Source of the DNA: an uncultured Clostridia bacterium
Lineage (GTDB): Bacteria; Bacillota; Clostridia; Oscillospirales; Acutalibacteraceae
Assembly (NCBI GenBank): GCA_946042285.1
Contig: CAMGDK010000075.1
Location: 1 to 7,315 of the forward strand
Reading direction: 5' to 3'
DNA: 7,315 nucleotides
Shown here: piece after piece, positions 1 to 6,832 of the stretch
Layout: each line of letters starts with the position of its first letter
Numbering within the stretch: the stretch's first letter is position 1
Position numbers and translations under genes: made by a program
Notes under the pieces: model-generated
The model's database searches: none
Told to the model about the DNA's origin: nothing
The model's input: only the letters and a program-made list of their open reading frames with translations

Positions 1-1054
1 TAAGCTCAGGACCTACAACGATAACCGAACGACCTGAATAGTCAACACGCTTACCGAGAAGGTTTTGACGGAAGCGTCCCTGCTTACCCTTAAGCATGTC
101 TGAAAGTGACTTAAGAGGTCTGTTGTTAGGACCGGTTACAGGTCTGCCGCGTCTGCCGTTATCAATAAGTGCATCAACTGATTCCTGAAGCATTCTCTTC
201 TCATTTCTGACAATGATTTCAGGAGCACCGAGCTCAAGAAGTCTCTTGAGACGGTTGTTACGGTTGATAACTCTTCTGTATAAGTCATTAAGGTCTGATG
301 TTGCAAATCTGCCGCCGTCAAGCTGAACCATAGGACGAATATCCGGCGGTATTACGGGAAGAACATCAAGAATCATCCATTCAAGCTTGTTTCCGCTGTT
401 ATAGAATGCATCAACAACATCAAGTCTCTTAAGGAGTCTTACTCTCTTTTGACCTGTTGCACCCTCAAGCTCTGCAGTAAGCTCTGCACGAAGCTGAGGA
501 ACATCAATGCCCTGAAGAAGCTCTTTAATAGCCTCGGCACCCATGCCTGCCTTAAAGTCATCCTCGTATCTTTCTCTCATTTCCGCATATTCTTTCTCAT
601 TAAGAATCTGCATCTTCTCAAGAGGTGTATCGCCCGGATCGGTTACGATGTAAAGAGCGAAATAAAGCACCTTCTCAAGATACCTTGGGCTAATGTCGAG
701 AACAAGACCGAGACGGCTTGGGATACCCTTGAAATACCAAATGTGTGAAACAGGAGCTGCAAGCTCAATGTGGCCCATACGCTCACGACGAACCTTTGCT
801 CTTGTAATTTCAACGCCGCAACGCTCGCACACCTTACCCTTGTAGCGTACTCTCTTATACTTTCCGCAATGACATTCCCAATCCTTCATTGGACCGAAAA
901 TTCTTTCGCAGAAAAGACCGTCACGCTCAGGCTTAAGAGTTCTGTAATTTATTGTTTCCGGCTTTGTTACTTCACCGTAAGACCACTCACGAATTTGCTC
1001 CGGAGAAGCAAGACCGATTTTTATAGAACTGAATTCATTTTCCATATTATCCAT
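1..1054 (-). CDS. rpoC: DNA-directed RNA polymerase subunit beta' (N-terminal part, cut by window edge)
   Basis: Largest subunit of bacterial RNA polymerase; with beta it forms the active-site cleft, clamp and DNA channel. Only the first 351 codons are present and the frame runs open off the left edge. Reading from ATG 1054-1052 gives MDNMENEFSSIKIGLASPEQ. The beta' zinc ribbon is intact: cysteines 61, 63, 76 and 79 (ECHCGKYK... then VCERCGVE), followed by RRERMGHIELAAPVSHIW. Residues about 254-303 contain the clamp-helix coiled coil that binds sigma (RVINRNNRLKRLLEL and IIVRNEKRMLQESVDALIDN). Residues 332-351 match the LLGKRVDYSGRSV motif. The catalytic NADFDGD motif lies beyond the window. 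The start is supported by AAAGGAG nine bases upstream. It lies 42 bp after rpoB with no terminator seen between, so the two are very probably co-transcribed. Family assignment is certain; completeness outside the window is assumed. Confidence 0.98.
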   Translation of the reverse strand, partial: MDNMENEFSSIKIGLASPEQIREWSYGEVTKPETINYRTLKPERDGLFCERIFGPMKDWECHCGKYKRVRYKGKVCERCGVEITRAKVRRERMGHIELAAPVSHIWYFKGIPSRLGLVLDISPRYLEKVLYFALYIVTDPGDTPLEKMQILNEKEYAEMRERYEDDFKAGMGAEAIKELLQGIDVPQLRAELTAELEGATGQKRVRLLKRLDVVDAFYNSGNKLEWMILDVLPVIPPDIRPMVQLDGGRFATSDLNDLYRRVINRNNRLKRLLELGAPEIIVRNEKRMLQESVDALIDNGRRGRPVTGPNNRPLKSLSDMLKGKQGRFRQNLLGKRVDYSGRSVIVVGPEL

Positions 1055-1063
1055 CTGGAAGCA

Positions 1064-1070
1064 CTCCTTT
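1064..1070 (-). promoter_or_regulatory. Ribosome binding site of rpoC
   Basis: On the minus strand AAAGGAG is followed by a 9-base spacer and ATG at 1054. This is a strong Shine-Dalgarno sequence and fixes the rpoC start. The 42-bp rpoB-rpoC gap holds nothing else recognisable. Confidence 0.85.
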
Positions 1071-1096
1071 ATTATAAATTGTTTAGGAAGTTCGTT

Positions 1097-4000
1097 TTAT
1101 TCATTATCCGAATAGTTGTCTGAATAGTCATCGTCAAAGCTAACATCAGCAAACAAATCTTCAAACGAATCTGACTGACCTGCTTCCTCGAAATCGTCAT
1201 CATCGGCATTTTCAACCTCGTAGCCCTCTTGACCGTCGAAGTCGTTAACCTCTGTAAACGCATGCTCATCAATTGGTTGGATACCGGTTCCGTCATCAAG
1301 TTCCTGCTTAAGCTCAATCTCGTTACCGTCCTGATCAAGCACCTTTGTGTCAAGACCGAGAGCCTGAAGCTCCTTGAACAATACCTTGAATGACTCAGGA
1401 GTACCGGCAGTTGGGATATTTTCACCCTTAACGATAGATTCATAGGTGCGTACACGACCTACAACATCGTCTGACTTAACAGTCATGATTTCCTGAAGTG
1501 TATATGCAGCACCGTAAGCCTCAAGTGCCCAAACCTCCATTTCACCGAAACGCTGGCCACCGAACTGTGCTTTACCGCCGAGTGGCTGCTGTGTAACAAG
1601 GCTGTAAGGACCTGTTGAACGGGCATGAATCTTATCATCAACAAGATGGTGGAGCTTAAGGAAGTACATGTAACCTACTGTGATACGGTTATCAAACTTC
1701 TCACCTGTACGACCGTCGATAAGCTCTGTCTTACCGTCAAATACCTTGTTGCCGTTTTCATCAACATAATAGCCGATGTCTGCCAGCTCAAGGCAATCAC
1801 GAATATCCTGCTCGTGCGCGCCGTCGAATACAGGAGTCATCATCTTCCAGCCGAGAGCCATAGCTGCATAGCCGAGATGAACCTCAAGCACCTGACCGAT
1901 GTTCATACGAGAAGGTACGCCAAGCGGATTAAGAACGATGTCAAGCGGTCTTCCGTCCGGCAGGAAAGGCATATCCTCTTGCGGAAGGATTCTTGAAACA
2001 ACACCCTTGTTACCGTGACGACCTGCCATCTTGTCGCCGACCTGAATCTTACGCTTTTGAGCAATATATACTCTAACTACTTTATTTACGCCCGGTGAAA
2101 GCTCATCGCTGTTTGCACGGGTAAACACCTTAACATCAACAACGATACCGTACTCACCATGAGGAATACGCATAGAGGTGTCTCTAACCTCTCTTGCCTT
2201 TTCACCGAAGATTGCACGAAGAAGTCTTTCTTCGGCTGTAAGCTCTGTTTCACCCTTTGGTGTAACCTTACCGACAAGAATATCACCCGAACGAACCTCT
2301 GCACCGACACGGATAATACCGTCGGCATCAAGATCCTTAAGAGCATCCTCACCTACGTTTGGAATATCCCTTGTAATATCCTCGGGACCGAGCTTTGTAT
2401 CACGAGCCTCAACCTCGTGCTCGATAACATGGATTGATGTATAAACATCATCCCTTACTATCTTTTCATTTATAAGAACAGCATCCTCGTAGTTATAACC
2501 CTCCCAGGTCATAAATCCGATAAGAGCGTTTTTACCAAGTGAAATCTCACCGTTGCAGGTTGCAGGACCGTCTGCGATAACCTGACCGTCTTCAACCTTT
2601 TGATGAATTGAAACGATAGGTCTTTGGTTAATGCATGTACCCTGGTTAGAGCCTGAGAACTTGATAAGCTCGTACCTGTCAACCTCGCCCGGCTTAACTG
2701 TGATTTCAATAGTATCGGCATCAACAGCCGTTACTGTACCGCCGCGCTTTGCAATAACAACTACACCTGAGTCGTAGGCAGCCTTGTATTCCATACCGGT
2801 ACCTATAACGGGAGCAACTGTCTTCAAAAGCGGAACTGCCTGACGCTGCATGTTAGCACCCATAAGTGCACGGTTAGCATCGTCGTTTTCAAGGAACGGA
2901 ATCATTGCAGTAGCAACTGATACAACCATCTTAGGTGATACATCCATATAATCAACCTGCTCAGGAGCAAGAGTAAGGAACTCATCACGATGACGGCATG
3001 TTACCTTTGAATTCATGAATCTGTTGTTTTCATCAAGAGGCTCATTAGCCTGTGCAACAACATAGTTATCCTCGACATCGGCTGTCATGTAAACAACCTC
3101 GTCTGTAACTACGCCTGTTTCCTTATCAACCTTACGGTAAGGAGCCTCGATAAAGCCATACTTATTAAGACGGCTGTAACAAGCAAGATAAGAGATAAGA
3201 CCGATGTTAGGACCTTCAGGAGTCTCGATAGGACACATACGACCGTAGTGAGTATAATGTACGTCACGAACCTCAAATCCGGCACGATCTCTTGAAAGAC
3301 CGCCCGGGCCGAGAGCTGAAAGTCTTCTCTTATGAGTAAGCTCTGCAAGAGGGTTGTTCTGGTCCATGAACTGCGAAAGCGGTGATGAACCAAAGAACTC
3401 TCTGATAGCGGCAACAACAGGTCTGATATTGATGAGAGCCTGTGGTGTGATTGCGCCCTCGTCATCCTGAGCCTGAAGTGTCATACGCTCACGGATAACT
3501 CTTTCCATTCTTGTAAAGCCGATTCTGAACTGATTTTGTAAAAGCTCGCCTACCGAACGAATTCTACGGTTGCTCAAGTGGTCAATATCATCAAGTGAGC
3601 CTACGCCGCAAGCGAGGTTAATAAGATATGATACTGTTGCGAAAATATCATCAACAACGATATGCTTTGGAATGAGGTCGTCTGCCTTAAGCTCAATTTC
3701 CTCTCTTAATGCAGCCTCATCATCGCCGCACTTCTCAAGAATTTCGGCGAGAGCTCTGTATGAAACCTTTTCGTTGATTCCGTACTCAGTGCAATCGAAA
3801 TCAACATATTTGTTGATGTCAACCATGCCGTTTGATACAATCTTAATTTCCTTGCCGTCAACATCAACGAATGCAACCATAACACCTGCATTCTCAATTT
3901 CAATTGCCTTTTCTTCGGTAATTTTTTCGCCTGCATCTGCAAGGAGCTCTCCCTGCGGAGAAATGATAGGCTGTGTAATTGTCTGTCCCTTTAATCTGTC

Positions 4001-4849
4001 GCTGATACCAAGCTTCTTATTGTACTTGTATCTACCTACTCTTGAAAGGTCATAACGGTGAGCATCGAAGAAGAGACCGTCAAGGTGAGCCTGTGCTGTC
4101 TCAAGTGTCGGCGGTTCACCCGGACGAAGCTTCTTGTAAACCTCAAGAAGAGCCTCCTCCTGATTCTTTGTTGTGTCCTTTTCAATAGTAGCAAGGATTC
4201 TGTCGTCCTCGCCAAAGAACTCGATGATTTCGGAATCCGTGCCGAGTCCGAGAGCACGAAGGAATGTTGTAATATAAATCTTTCTGTTCTTGTCTATGCG
4301 AACGTAGAAGAGGTCGTTAGCATCTGTCTCATACTCAAGCCATGCACCTCTGTTCGGGATAACGGTGTTAGTGAAAAGCTCCTTACCCGTTTTGTCGTGG
4401 TCCATGTTGTAGTAAACGCCCGGTGAACGAACAAGCTGTGAAACAATACACCTTTCGGCACCGTTGATAACAAATGTGCCGGCATCCGTCATCCAAGGAA
4501 GGTCACCCATGAAGATTGTGTTCTCCTTGATTTCGCCGGTTTCCTTATTAACCAAACGAGCTCTGACCTTAAGAGGCTTTGCGTATGTTACATCTCTTGC
4601 CTTACACTGTGCAATTGAATACTTAGGCTCATCATCAATAGTGTAGTCAACGAAGTCGAGAACGAGGTTACCTGAATAATCGGAAATATGACCGATATCC
4701 TTGAATACCTCCTTGAGTCCTTCGTCAAGGAACCATTGGTATGAGCTTTTCTGCACTTCAATAAGGTTTGGCATCTGCATAACCTCATTGATTTTTGCAA
4801 AGCTTTTTCTTGTGGTAGTACCAAGCTGGACATCTTTTACATTTACCAT
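1097..4849 (-). CDS. rpoB: DNA-directed RNA polymerase subunit beta
   Basis: Second-largest RNA polymerase subunit; contributes to the catalytic centre and RNA exit path and is the rifampicin target. Complete at 1250 aa, slightly longer than B. subtilis RpoB. The N-terminus is MVNVKDVQLGTTTRKSFAKI. The protrusion and lobe regions follow (GTFVINGAERCIVSQLVRSPG at about 124-144). The rifampicin region is at 485-517 (FFGSSPLSQFMDQNNP, then THKRRLSALGPGG). GRMCPIETPEGPNIGLI is at 536-552. GDKMAGRHGNKGVVSR at 938-953 carries lysines 940 and 948, which match the conserved active-site lysines. KLHHLVDDKIHARSTGPYS and QQPLGGKAQFGGQRFGEMEVWALEAYG follow at 1065-1114. The last 50 or so residues are a very acidic Asp/Glu/Ser tail. 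Start chosen at ATG 4849 because GGAG lies 8 bases upstream and homologues begin here; the frame is open for 40 more codons upstream, but that stretch is 5' leader. No rplL lies upstream; the neighbour is divergent. Confidence 0.99.
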   Translation of the reverse strand: MVNVKDVQLGTTTRKSFAKINEVMQMPNLIEVQKSSYQWFLDEGLKEVFKDIGHISDYSGNLVLDFVDYTIDDEPKYSIAQCKARDVTYAKPLKVRARLVNKETGEIKENTIFMGDLPWMTDAGTFVINGAERCIVSQLVRSPGVYYNMDHDKTGKELFTNTVIPNRGAWLEYETDANDLFYVRIDKNRKIYITTFLRALGLGTDSEIIEFFGEDDRILATIEKDTTKNQEEALLEVYKKLRPGEPPTLETAQAHLDGLFFDAHRYDLSRVGRYKYNKKLGISDRLKGQTITQPIISPQGELLADAGEKITEEKAIEIENAGVMVAFVDVDGKEIKIVSNGMVDINKYVDFDCTEYGINEKVSYRALAEILEKCGDDEAALREEIELKADDLIPKHIVVDDIFATVSYLINLACGVGSLDDIDHLSNRRIRSVGELLQNQFRIGFTRMERVIRERMTLQAQDDEGAITPQALINIRPVVAAIREFFGSSPLSQFMDQNNPLAELTHKRRLSALGPGGLSRDRAGFEVRDVHYTHYGRMCPIETPEGPNIGLISYLACYSRLNKYGFIEAPYRKVDKETGVVTDEVVYMTADVEDNYVVAQANEPLDENNRFMNSKVTCRHRDEFLTLAPEQVDYMDVSPKMVVSVATAMIPFLENDDANRALMGANMQRQAVPLLKTVAPVIGTGMEYKAAYDSGVVVIAKRGGTVTAVDADTIEITVKPGEVDRYELIKFSGSNQGTCINQRPIVSIHQKVEDGQVIADGPATCNGEISLGKNALIGFMTWEGYNYEDAVLINEKIVRDDVYTSIHVIEHEVEARDTKLGPEDITRDIPNVGEDALKDLDADGIIRVGAEVRSGDILVGKVTPKGETELTAEERLLRAIFGEKAREVRDTSMRIPHGEYGIVVDVKVFTRANSDELSPGVNKVVRVYIAQKRKIQVGDKMAGRHGNKGVVSRILPQEDMPFLPDGRPLDIVLNPLGVPSRMNIGQVLEVHLGYAAMALGWKMMTPVFDGAHEQDIRDCLELADIGYYVDENGNKVFDGKTELIDGRTGEKFDNRITVGYMYFLKLHHLVDDKIHARSTGPYSLVTQQPLGGKAQFGGQRFGEMEVWALEAYGAAYTLQEIMTVKSDDVVGRVRTYESIVKGENIPTAGTPESFKVLFKELQALGLDTKVLDQDGNEIELKQELDDGTGIQPIDEHAFTEVNDFDGQEGYEVENADDDDFEEAGQSDSFEDLFADVSFDDDYSDNYSDNE

Positions 4850-4857
4850 AAGAGTCA

Positions 4858-4861
4858 CTCC
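4858..4861 (-). promoter_or_regulatory. Ribosome binding site deciding the rpoB start
   Basis: Minus-strand TTGGAG with core GGAG, 8 bases before ATG 4849. The upstream in-frame ATGs at 4969 and 4918 lack a comparable site, so this site rules out the 40-residue hydrophobic N-terminal extension. Confidence 0.8.
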
Positions 4862-4885
4862 AATCGTTGTTGATTTAAACAGAAA

Positions 4886-4921
4886 TTTCGCTGATATTAC
4901 GGCGAAAAATGTAAACATTTT
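4886..4921 (-). other. Stem-loop and palindrome in the rpoB 5' leader
   Basis: Two adjacent inverted repeats lie within the predicted untranslated leader. TTTCGC (4886-4891) pairs with GCGAAA (4902-4907) across a 10-base loop. Next to it AAAATGT (4906-4912) and ACATTTT (4915-4921) form a palindrome with 7-bp arms around AA. The first could fold in RNA; the second has too short a loop for all 7 pairs and is AT-only apart from one GC pair per arm, so it may equally be a DNA operator or chance in AT-rich sequence. No known ribosomal-protein binding site or riboswitch was recognised. Confidence 0.35.
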
Positions 4922-4984
4922 GTGAAGCAAAACTATACATAAAACTGCAATAAGAGCGCATAAATCCATTATAATTTGCCTAAT

Positions 4985-5013
4985 AATATAAACTAAATGA
5001 AATAATATGTCAA
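4985..5013 (-). promoter_or_regulatory. Sigma-A type promoter for rpoBC
   Basis: On the minus strand a perfect -35 TTGACA (5013-5008) is separated by 17 bases from a -10 TATATT (4990-4985), one mismatch from consensus. Predicted transcription start is near 4978, giving an rpoB leader of about 130 nt. This is the best promoter in the region. A second TATAAT lies a little downstream (about 4973-4968) but has no good -35. Sequence match only; no expression evidence. Confidence 0.8.
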
Positions 5014-5064
5014 CACATTTTTTAGTTAATTTCAGCTAAACGGCAAAACTTTTTGATACACTGT

Positions 5065-5095
5065 GCCGTGTGTTTTGTAATTTTACGGCTTTTTT
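5065..5095 (+). terminator. Possible rightward intrinsic terminator-like hairpin
   Basis: GCCGT (5065-5069) can pair with ACGGC (5085-5089), with one extra G-U pair inside, and six T residues follow directly (5090-5095), in a longer T-rich run. The stem is short and the loop about 13 bases, so stability is modest. It points rightward, where no upstream plus-strand gene exists; it could stop antisense transcripts coming out of rpoB or act on an unseen upstream start. Confidence 0.3.
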
Positions 5096-5114
5096 CTTTA
5101 TTTTCTTTTGATTA

Positions 5115-5143
5115 TTGATTTAGTCCGGGTAATTTGCTATAAT
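5115..5143 (+). promoter_or_regulatory. Extended -10 promoter for the lipoprotein-vanZ unit
   Basis: TTGATT (5115-5120) as -35, a 17-base spacer, and a perfect TATAAT (5138-5143) preceded by TGC, giving the extended -10 motif TGnTATAAT. Predicted start is near 5150, almost at the ribosome binding site, so the leader would be only about 15 nt. The promoter lies downstream of the TTG at 5108, which argues against that TTG as translation start. Confidence 0.75.
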
Positions 5144-5150
5144 GTCAAGC

Positions 5151-5156
5151 AGGTGA
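5151..5156 (+). promoter_or_regulatory. Ribosome binding site of the lipoprotein gene
   Basis: AGGTGA followed by 8 bases and ATG 5165. Together with the signal peptide that begins exactly at this ATG, it decides the start in favour of 5165 rather than the in-frame TTG at 5108. Confidence 0.75.
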
Positions 5157-5164
5157 TTTATATA

Positions 5165-6832
5165 ATGAAAAGAATTAAATCTTTAATAAGCCTGTGCTTA
5201 GCGCTGATGCTTGCAATTACAGCGCTTGCAGGCTGCTCTGCAAAGAAAAGCAGTATTGATTTTATATATCCGTTTGATGCAGATGTTAAAAGCTTTGACC
5301 CGCAGGTTGCTTCAACAAGTGATGAATTTTTGATAATAGAAAACTGCTTTGAGGGACTTGTCAGAGTTAACGACGACGGTACTGTTATGCCGGGCGTTGC
5401 TGAAAAATGGAGCATAAGCGACGACGGACTTACATACACCTTTAATTTAAGGCAGGATGCAAAATGGAATATTGATACTAAAGAGGATGACGAAGAGGAT
5501 GACTCAAGGATTAAGCTTGTCGGCAGCGGCTTTAATACTAATGTAACGGCAAACGATTTTGTATTTGCATTAAGAAGAGCGGCAGAAAAAAACACCGATT
5601 GTCCCCTTTTCTCCTCTATTTCAAATATTGTCAATGCTTCTAAAATTCATTCCGGCAAGGCTGATTCAGGCAAGCTTGGAGTTAAGGCGCTTGATAGCTA
5701 CACTCTCGAAATCAAGCTGAGCTCTCCCGACGATGCATTCCTGAATGTGCTTTCAACTGCAGTTGCAATGCCGTGCAACGAGGAATTTTTTAATGCTACA
5801 AAGGGTAGGTACGGTCTTGGAAAGGAATACTCCTTGTTCAACGGTCAGTTTTATCTCAGCTCAATTCTTGAGCGCTCGTATATACTTAAAAACAATGATT
5901 TATACTGCGGTGATTACCCGTCGAAAATCTCCGACATAACACTTAAGATTACAGACGAGGATACGGAAATTGCGAAAAATCTTAAGAGCGGATATTTTGA
6001 TGCCGCATACATCACAGGTGACGAATACGAGGAATTAAAGGACAGCGGAATATCGGCAATTAACTATACTGACAAAACACTTACATTTGTTTTGAACAAA
6101 AGCAACATATTATTTACCGAAAAGAAATTGAGGCAGGCCTTGTGCCTTAGCATTTCCGATATCAGCCTTGACAATGTTGAGCATCTTAACAGAGCAACAG
6201 GCTTGACTCCTCCGAGCTGTACTATCGGTAACTCTCCGGCAAACGAGGCTCTCGGCAGCATAAATCCAAAGCAAAACACGGAAAAGGCAAAGGAGCTTTG
6301 GCGCGAAGGATTAAAGGAAATCGGTGCATCAAGGGCTGATTTTACCGTAATCACCACAGCGCAGTATGAGCCTTATGTAAAGCAGCTTGTACAGGGTATT
6401 CAGGCAAGCATCGGTCAAATATCATCTTACGGCGATGATGATGAAAAGACAATCAGCTTTTCGTTAAAGATAAGCGTTTTGTCAAACGAGGAATACGAAG
6501 CAGCACTTGCAAAAGGCGAATACGACATTGCGTTTTGCAGCTTTAAGGCTGTAAGTACAAATGCTTTAAGCTTTCTTGACGACATAATTTCATCAGGCTG
6601 TTTGGGTGAAGCGGACACCGCCGAAAAGGCATTAAAGGCTGCGCAGTCGGCAAAGGCAACAAAGCTTATTGATGCGATACGAAAATGTGAAAAAGCTATC
6701 TTATCCGACTACTCTGTCAAGCCGGTGCTTTACGAATCATCATATTATGCACAGGCAAAGGGTGTAAGCTCGGTTCAGTTTCATCCCGGCAGCGGAAGGG
6801 TGTGTTTTGTATATGCACAAAGACAGGATTAA
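5165..6832 (+). CDS. ABC transporter solute-binding lipoprotein, family 5 (peptide/oligopeptide type)
   Basis: 555-aa predicted lipoprotein of the SBP_bac_5 (OppA/DppA-like) family, which captures peptides or other small solutes outside the membrane and delivers them to an ABC permease. MKRIKSLISL starts a lipoprotein signal peptide with a hydrophobic core and the lipobox LAGC at 21-24; Cys24 would be lipidated. Family features include FDPQVASTSDEFLIIENCFEGLVR (about 44-67), AEKWSISDDGLTYTFNLR (79-96), TANDFVFALRRA (128-139), GRYGLGKEYSLFNGQFYL (214-231), and a C-terminal lobe ending in KPVLYESSYYAQAKGVSS. After KW101 the usual short SDG-type link is replaced by a longer stretch of about 25 residues with an acidic run (EDDEEDD, 107-113). 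Length fits the family. No permease or ATPase gene is beside it in the window, so the substrate and partner transporter are unknown. Transcribed from its own promoter at 5115-5143; the vanZ-like gene overlaps its 3' end. OppA-type specificity cannot be read from sequence. Confidence 0.9.
   Translation: MKRIKSLISLCLALMLAITALAGCSAKKSSIDFIYPFDADVKSFDPQVASTSDEFLIIENCFEGLVRVNDDGTVMPGVAEKWSISDDGLTYTFNLRQDAKWNIDTKEDDEEDDSRIKLVGSGFNTNVTANDFVFALRRAAEKNTDCPLFSSISNIVNASKIHSGKADSGKLGVKALDSYTLEIKLSSPDDAFLNVLSTAVAMPCNEEFFNATKGRYGLGKEYSLFNGQFYLSSILERSYILKNNDLYCGDYPSKISDITLKITDEDTEIAKNLKSGYFDAAYITGDEYEELKDSGISAINYTDKTLTFVLNKSNILFTEKKLRQALCLSISDISLDNVEHLNRATGLTPPSCTIGNSPANEALGSINPKQNTEKAKELWREGLKEIGASRADFTVITTAQYEPYVKQLVQGIQASIGQISSYGDDDEKTISFSLKISVLSNEEYEAALAKGEYDIAFCSFKAVSTNALSFLDDIISSGCLGEADTAEKALKAAQSAKATKLIDAIRKCEKAILSDYSVKPVLYESSYYAQAKGVSSVQFHPGSGRVCFVYAQRQD

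Larger units (their letters stand above)
4850..5164. other. Divergent intergenic region between rpoB and the lipoprotein gene
   Basis: 315 bp without a credible gene. It is distinctly AT-rich compared with its flanks. From left to right it holds the rpoB ribosome binding site, a structured rpoB leader with a stem-loop and a palindrome, the leftward rpoBC promoter (4985-5013), a set of three related CGGC-containing arms forming a terminator-like hairpin (5065-5095), and the rightward lipoprotein promoter (5115-5143) with its ribosome binding site. The two promoters are back-to-back and do not overlap. The frames open across parts of this region are extensions of rpoB and of the lipoprotein gene and lack their own translation signals. 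Confidence 0.8.

Noticed and set aside
3570..4055. 161-codon open frame on the plus strand opposite rpoB
   Set aside because: Serine-rich antisense shadow of a highly conserved gene, with no recognisable domain, ribosome binding site or promoter. The other plus-strand frames across 449-4925 are shadows of the same kind.
4850..4969. 40-codon in-frame N-terminal extension of RpoB starting MDLCALIAVLC, which looks like a hydrophobic segment
   Set aside because: No ribosome binding site at 4969 or at the internal ATG 4918, no counterpart in known RpoB proteins, and a strong GGAG site in front of ATG 4849. It is leader sequence that happens to be open.
5108..5164. TTG start at 5108 adding 19 residues to the lipoprotein
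   Set aside because: It precedes the promoter elements at 5115-5143, has no ribosome binding site, and would bury the signal peptide behind a spurious N-terminus.
5158..5634. 158-codon minus-strand open frame opposite the lipoprotein 5' end
   Set aside because: Shadow of the lipoprotein frame; it would end inside the intergenic region and shows no family motif or ribosome binding site.
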